Notes under the pieces: model-generated
Databases searched by the model: none
What the model was told of the DNA's origin: nothing
Seen by the model: the letters and a program-made list of their open reading frames with translations, nothing else
Assembly: GCA_045637775.1 (NCBI GenBank)
Contig: JAZUAC010000067.1
Coordinates: 1 to 8,772 of the forward strand
DNA: 8,772 bases
Reading direction: 5' to 3'
Origin: UMGS172 sp045637775
GTDB taxonomy: Bacteria; Bacillota; Clostridia; Oscillospirales; Acutalibacteraceae
Shown here: positions 5,563 to 8,772 of the stretch, piece after piece
Position numbering within the stretch: the stretch's first letter is position 1
Layout of the letters: every line of letters starts with the position of its first letter
Program-made: the position numbers and the translations under genes

Positions 5563-5681
5563 ACCGCCGAAATTCGGTTAAATTTGTTAATTTTATTAAG
5601 AATTTGGCATTATTTTGGTCTTCCAAACATAATAAAATAATGCTAAATCCAATTTATGTTAACAAATAATAGGTTGGCGGT
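5563..5681. repeat. Imperfect 119-bp palindrome upstream of glnN
   Basis: The gene-free interval 5403-5800 is filled by the inverted repeats above, this palindrome and the glnN promoter. Three nested arm pairs share nearly one centre (about 5622-5625): ACCGCC 5563-5568 with GGCGGT 5676-5681; ATTTGTTAA 5582-5590 with TTAACAAAT 5659-5667; TTTGGCATTATTTT 5603-5616 with AAAATAATGCTAAA 5634-5647 (one G-U in plus RNA). Very AT-rich. It could be a decayed MITE-like element. Confidence 0.5.
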
Positions 5682-5710
5682 AAATTTTATAATGTTTTAT
5701 AGTAATACAG

Positions 5711-5738
5711 TTGACTTTTTCGGCTTTCATGGTATACT
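5711..5738 (+). promoter_or_regulatory. Promoter of glnN
   Basis: TTGACT at 5711-5716, 16-bp spacer, TATACT at 5733-5738 preceded by TGG (extended -10). Transcription would start near 5745, leaving a leader of about 55 nt. Confidence 0.8.
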
Positions 5739-5756
5739 TTTAAGGTAATTTCACGG

Positions 5757-5774
5757 ACGGCGCTTTGGCGTCGT
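5757..5774 (+). promoter_or_regulatory. Leader hairpin followed by a U-rich tract (possible attenuator of glnN)
   Basis: ACGGCGC (5757-5763) pairs with GCGTCGT (5768-5774) around a TTTG loop: 7 bp with one G-U. It is followed by a T-rich run (TTGTTTTGATTTTG) before the ribosome binding site GGAGG at 5791-5795. The arrangement resembles an intrinsic terminator between promoter and gene, though the run is broken by G and A. No second hairpin typical of ANTAR-protein sites is evident. Confidence 0.4.
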
Positions 5775-5800
5775 TTGTTTTGATTTTGTTGGAGGATTTT

Positions 5801-7885
5801 ATGAAGATAGCAGAAATTTTCGGCAGTGAGGTTTTTAATGTAGGAGTTATGAAAGAAAAACTGCCTAAGGAAACTTATAAGGCTTTGAAAAAGACCATTC
5901 ACGACGGCAAATCGTTGGATATTACCATTGCCAACACCGTTGCCAATGCCATGAAGGATTGGGCCATTGAAAAGGGTGCAACGCATTACACTCACTGGTT
6001 CCAACCTATGACCAATATCACCGCTGAAAAGCACGATTCCTTTATCGTTCCCACCGAGGACGGCCATGTTATTATGGAGTTTTCGGGCAAAGAGCTTATC
6101 AAGGGTGAGTCGGATGCTTCTTCTTTCCCTTCGGGCGGTCTTCGCGACACCTGTGAGGCCAGAGGTTACACCGCTTGGGACCCCACCTCCTGCGCATTTG
6201 TTAAGGATGGTACCCTTTGCATTCCCACCGCTTTCTGTTCCTATAATGGTGAGGCTTTGGACAAAAAGACCCCTTTGCTTCGCTCTATGGAGGCTTTGAG
6301 CAAGCAGGCTGTAAGAATCCTTCGACTTTTCGGAAACGATACCGTAAAGCGTGTCAACACCACAGCAGGACCTGAACAAGAATATTTCCTTGTTGATAAA
6401 AAATATTACGAAGAACGTGCCGACCTGCTTTATTGCGGACGCACACTTTTTGGTGCACCTGCACCCAAAGGTCAGGAAATGGAAGACCATTATTTTGGTG
6501 CACTCAAGCCCCGCGTTTGCGCTTATATGAAGGAGCTTGACGAAGAGCTTTGGAAGATGGGTGTTCACGCCAAAACCAAGCACAACGAGGCAGCTCCCGC
6601 ACAGCATGAGCTTGCACCTATTTTCAACACCACCAACGTTGCGGTTGACCACAATCAGCTTACAATGGAGCTGATGAAGAAGGTTGCCCTCCGCCACAAC
6701 CTTGTTTGTTTGTTGCACGAAAAGCCCTTTGCAGGTGTGAACGGAAGCGGTAAGCATAATAACTGGTCGATGTCGACCGATACCGGTGTAAATCTGCTTG
6801 ACCCCGGTAAGACACCTGCCGAGAATGCGCAGTTCCTTTTGTTCCTTGCCGCAGTTATTAAGGCGGTTGACAAGTATCAGGGTATGATGCGTGTTTCGGT
6901 TGCATCTGCCGCAAATGACCACCGTCTCGGTGCTGCTGAAGCTCCTCCTGCTATCGTCTCCATTTTCTTGGGTGACGAACTGCAAGCAATTTTGGAGTCC
7001 ATCATTAACGGCACTGCATACCATGGTGTTGATGCAGGTAAAATGAAGCTTGGCGTTCACGTTTTGCCCGACTTCCCCAAGGATAACACCGACCGTAACC
7101 GTACGTCTCCCTTTGCTTTCACCGGTAACAAGTTTGAGTTCAGAATGTTGGGCTCCACAGCTTCGGTTGCCGACCCCAACATTGTACTTAACACCATCGT
7201 TGCCGAGGCTCTTTGCTCTTATGCTGACCGTCTCGAGGGTGTAGAAAACCTTACCGATGCCGTTCACGAGTTGGTCAAGAAGACTATGAACGACCACATG
7301 CGTGTTGTTTTCAACGGCAACGGATATTCCGATGAATGGAAGGTCGAAGCCGAACGCAGAGGTCTTCTCAATCTCACCTCGACCGTTGACGCATTGCCTC
7401 AGATGATCGAGCAAAAGAATATTGATGTATTTGTCAAGCACGGTGTTTACTCCGAATCCGAGATTCGTTCACGTTATGAGATTTTGCTTGATAACTACTC
7501 CAAGGCAGTTAATATCGAGGCTTTGACCGCCATTGATATGGTCAGAAAGCAGTATTTGCCCGCAATCAGTGCTTATGTAAGTGATTTGAGCGACACTGTT
7601 TTGGCTAAAAAAGGCGTTTCAGAGGCCATTCCTTGCACTGCTGAAATCACTCTTATCGCAAAGCTTTCCAAGTACACCGATGCTATGTTCAAGCATTGTG
7701 AAGAGCTTGAAGCCGCCGACAAAGAGGCTGCCAAGCTTTCGGGCCTCGAACAGGCAAAGTGCTTCCACGAAAAGGTATTGCCTTTGATGGAACTTTTGCG
7801 TATCGATGTTGACTCGGCCGAGGTACTCACCGCCGAAGATTATTGGCCTGTTTCCACCTATGGCGAATTGCTGTTTAAAGTTTGA
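5801..7885 (+). CDS. glnN: Glutamine synthetase type III
   Basis: Makes glutamine from glutamate, ammonia and ATP; cytoplasmic, main route of ammonia assimilation when nitrogen is limiting. At 694 residues it has type III length (about 700) rather than the roughly 450 of type I. Seen: N-terminal type III region with THWFQPMT at 63-70 and SSFPSGGLRDT at 108-118; TAGPEQEYFLVD at 188-199 (E192 and E194 in the metal/glutamate site region); KHNEAAPAQHELAPIF at 260-275 (E263, E270); GVNGSGKHNNWS at 312-323 (H319); NDHRLGAAEAPPAI at 372-385 (R375); NRTSPFAFTGNKFEFR at 433-448 (R434, R448); and a helical type III C-terminal extension to 694. All main catalytic motifs are present. I take ATG at 5801, 5 nt after GGAGG; the reading frame stays open upstream to a TTG inside the leader hairpin, but that lacks a binding site and homology. 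Single-gene unit with its own promoter and terminator. Confidence 0.97.
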   Translation: MKIAEIFGSEVFNVGVMKEKLPKETYKALKKTIHDGKSLDITIANTVANAMKDWAIEKGATHYTHWFQPMTNITAEKHDSFIVPTEDGHVIMEFSGKELIKGESDASSFPSGGLRDTCEARGYTAWDPTSCAFVKDGTLCIPTAFCSYNGEALDKKTPLLRSMEALSKQAVRILRLFGNDTVKRVNTTAGPEQEYFLVDKKYYEERADLLYCGRTLFGAPAPKGQEMEDHYFGALKPRVCAYMKELDEELWKMGVHAKTKHNEAAPAQHELAPIFNTTNVAVDHNQLTMELMKKVALRHNLVCLLHEKPFAGVNGSGKHNNWSMSTDTGVNLLDPGKTPAENAQFLLFLAAVIKAVDKYQGMMRVSVASAANDHRLGAAEAPPAIVSIFLGDELQAILESIINGTAYHGVDAGKMKLGVHVLPDFPKDNTDRNRTSPFAFTGNKFEFRMLGSTASVADPNIVLNTIVAEALCSYADRLEGVENLTDAVHELVKKTMNDHMRVVFNGNGYSDEWKVEAERRGLLNLTSTVDALPQMIEQKNIDVFVKHGVYSESEIRSRYEILLDNYSKAVNIEALTAIDMVRKQYLPAISAYVSDLSDTVLAKKGVSEAIPCTAEITLIAKLSKYTDAMFKHCEELEAADKEAAKLSGLEQAKCFHEKVLPLMELLRIDVDSAEVLTAEDYWPVSTYGELLFKV

Positions 7886-7904
7886 TAAATACCCGCAAAA
7901 AATC

Positions 7905-7943
7905 AACCCTTCCGTTTCTAATCGAAGCGGAAGGGTTTTATTT
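7905..7943. terminator. Shared terminator between converging glnN and uracil-DNA glycosylase genes
   Basis: AACCCTTCCGTTTC (7905-7918) pairs with GAAGCGGAAGGGTT (7924-7937) around a 5-nt loop, with one mismatch that is U-G on the plus strand. On the plus strand TTTTATTTAT follows. On the minus strand the stem is followed by GATTTTTT, so it can also stop transcription from the opposing gene. Confidence 0.9.
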
Positions 7944-7952
7944 ATATTGCTA

Positions 7953-8498
7953 CTATTTTTCATATTCAGCCTTAATTTTCAAAAAATCCTCAAAAGCTTC
8001 GGGCTTTTGCAAAGGGTTACGAAGTAAAGCCGAAGGATGAAATGTGCCCATAAATTTTATCTTACCCTTTTGCGCCCAAGTGCCGTGTTGTTTTGTCACA
8101 CGGAAGTCGGGTTCAATCAATCTGCAGGCCGAAATTCGTCCCAAGCAAACAATATACTCGGGGTCGATGAGCTTAACCTGTTCCCGCAAATACTTAATGC
8201 AGGTTTCAGTCTCATCAGCTTCAGGATCGCGATTTTTAGGTGGTCGACACTTGACCATATTAGCGATATAGACCTCTTCGCGCGTAAGACCGATGGCAAG
8301 AATCATCTTTTCAAGCAACTGCCCCGCCTTGCCTACAAAAGGACGACCTGTTTGGTCCTCGGTCTCACCGGGACCCTCACCAATAAACATAAGCCGTGCA
8401 TTCGGATTGCCTTCACCGAAAACAACATTGGTCCTCGTCTCACATAGCTTGCAATCCCGACAACCAAGACATTTATGCTTTAATTCCAAAAGTTCCAT
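7953..8498 (-). CDS. Uracil-DNA glycosylase, family 4 (iron-sulfur type)
   Basis: Removes uracil from DNA as the first step of base-excision repair; cytoplasmic. Seen in the 181-residue protein: four Cys expected to hold a [4Fe-4S] cluster (C13 and C16 in GCRDC, C84 in VKCRPP, C100 in ETCIKYL); the uracil-binding and catalytic motif GEGPGETEDQTGRPFVGKAG at 40-59; IANMVKCRPPKNRDP at 78-92; and the C-terminal motif FHPSALLR at 153-160 (H154). Length fits family 4. I choose ATG at 8498 because AGGTGG (8505-8510) lies 6 nt upstream. An in-frame ATG eight codons earlier (8522) is only about 8 nt from the -10 box and has no binding site. It lies downstream of the rRNA terminator with its own promoter, and converges with glnN. 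Confidence 0.95.
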   Translation of the reverse strand: MELLELKHKCLGCRDCKLCETRTNVVFGEGNPNARLMFIGEGPGETEDQTGRPFVGKAGQLLEKMILAIGLTREEVYIANMVKCRPPKNRDPEADETETCIKYLREQVKLIDPEYIVCLGRISACRLIEPDFRVTKQHGTWAQKGKIKFMGTFHPSALLRNPLQKPEAFEDFLKIKAEYEK

Positions 8499-8504
8499 AT
8501 CACA

Positions 8505-8510
8505 CCACCT
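8505..8510 (-). promoter_or_regulatory. Ribosome binding site fixing the start of the uracil-DNA glycosylase
   Basis: AGGTGG on the minus strand, 6 nt before ATG at 8498. It would be coding sequence if the upstream ATG at 8522 were used. Confidence 0.7.
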
Positions 8511-8530
8511 GTAAACAACCATTTTTCGTA

Positions 8531-8539
8531 ATTATACCA
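8531..8539 (-). promoter_or_regulatory. Extended -10 promoter of the uracil-DNA glycosylase gene
   Basis: On the minus strand TGG-TATAAT: a perfect -10 (8531-8536) with the TG extension. The expected -35 position carries only TTTTTA, so recognition would depend on the extended -10. The start would be near 8525, giving a leader of about 27 nt. Confidence 0.65.
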
Positions 8540-8580
8540 TATATCTCAAACAATAAAAAGTATTTTTAGAGAGTAAGAAT

Positions 8581-8609
8581 AAAAAACTCCAACCAAATTT
8601 GGTTGGAGT
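8581..8609 (-). terminator. Terminator of the rRNA operon
   Basis: A perfect 24-nt palindrome at 8586-8609 (arms ACTCCAACCAAA and TTTGGTTGGAGT), followed on the minus strand by T6 at 8586-8581 and further T-rich sequence. It lies about 67 nt beyond the 23S 3' end and before the promoter of the glycosylase gene. Confidence 0.88.
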
Positions 8610-8676
8610 AAAAATTATGTTCTGTTGTGTTGAACACACCCTGAAAACTGAACAAGAAAAGTCACAAAGAGGTAAA
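8610..8676 (-). other. 3' trailer of the rRNA transcript
   Basis: Between the 23S end and the terminator. On the minus strand it reads CTTGTTCAGTTTTCAGGG, the kind of sequence common in Firmicute rRNA spacers next to 23S, then a small hairpin (TGTTC...GAACA). No 5S rRNA gene is present. Confidence 0.6.
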
Positions 8677-8772
8677 AGGTCAAGCCCTCGGTCTATTAGT
8701 ACTGCCTAGCTGAACGCGTCACCGCGCTTACACATGCAGCCTATCAACCCGGTAGTCTTCCGGGGACCTTAC
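8677..8772 (-). rRNA. rrl: 23S ribosomal RNA, 3' end only (cut by window edge)
   Basis: On the minus strand the sequence is the conserved 3' terminal part of bacterial 23S rRNA: CCGGGTTGATAGGC, GTGTAAGCGCGGTGACGCG, TTCAGCTAGGCAGTACTAA, then TAGACCGAGGGCTTGACC at the end. About 96 nt of roughly 2900 are in the window. The exact mature 3' end (8676-8680) is estimated by analogy with other bacteria. Confidence 0.95.

Noticed and set aside
5765..5800. Upstream TTG start for glnN adding 12 residues
   Set aside because: The TTG lies within the leader hairpin and lacks a binding site, while GGAGG sits 5 nt before ATG at 5801.
5687..7441. A 584-codon open frame on the minus strand opposite glnN
   Set aside because: It lies almost wholly antisense to glnN, whose protein has all type III glutamine synthetase motifs. 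The antisense translation is low-complexity and unfamiliar, with no convincing start signals; it is a by-product of glnN codon use.

Overview
The window looks like chromosomal DNA of an anaerobic, low-to-medium GC Firmicute, most likely an uncultured gut Clostridia (Ruminococcaceae/Oscillospirales-like). This is inferred from AAGGAGG-type ribosome binding sites, consensus sigma-A promoters, a type III glutamine synthetase, NrdR, a class I dihydroorotase, a tRNA with encoded CCA, and short palindromic intergenic repeats. The placement is inference; nothing here fixes the species.

Layout. From 1 to about 2000, on the minus strand, lies a pyrimidine operon: a consensus promoter, pyrC, then the first 184 codons of carB running off the left edge. 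From 2005 to 3770, also minus, a two-gene cyclophilin operon has its own promoter and terminator: a cytoplasmic peptidyl-prolyl isomerase followed by a lipoprotein paralogue. From 3771 to 4067 there is no gene, only a palindromic repeat. From 4068 the plus strand is used: nrdR, then tRNA-Thr(GGT) with its own promoter and terminator. From 4794 to 5710 is an accessory stretch: a roughly 113-bp element with 12-bp terminal inverted repeats and internal hairpins, a further small hairpin cluster, an AT-rich orphan gene for a small four-helix membrane protein, nested inverted repeats acting as its terminator, and a roughly 119-bp imperfect palindrome. From 5711 to 7943 lies the type III glutamine synthetase gene glnN with promoter, short leader hairpin and terminator. 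That terminator is shared with a converging minus-strand family 4 uracil-DNA glycosylase gene (7953-8498). The right edge holds the 3' end of a 23S rRNA gene on the minus strand, closed by a strong terminator with no 5S rRNA gene in between.

Functionally the genes are mostly housekeeping: pyrimidine synthesis (carbamoyl phosphate and dihydroorotate steps), nitrogen assimilation (glutamine also feeds carbamoyl-phosphate synthase), control of ribonucleotide reductase, uracil repair, and protein folding inside and outside the membrane. I do not see a defence system, CRISPR array, integrase or transposase. The most unexplained part is 4794-5710, where palindromic elements surround the orphan membrane gene.
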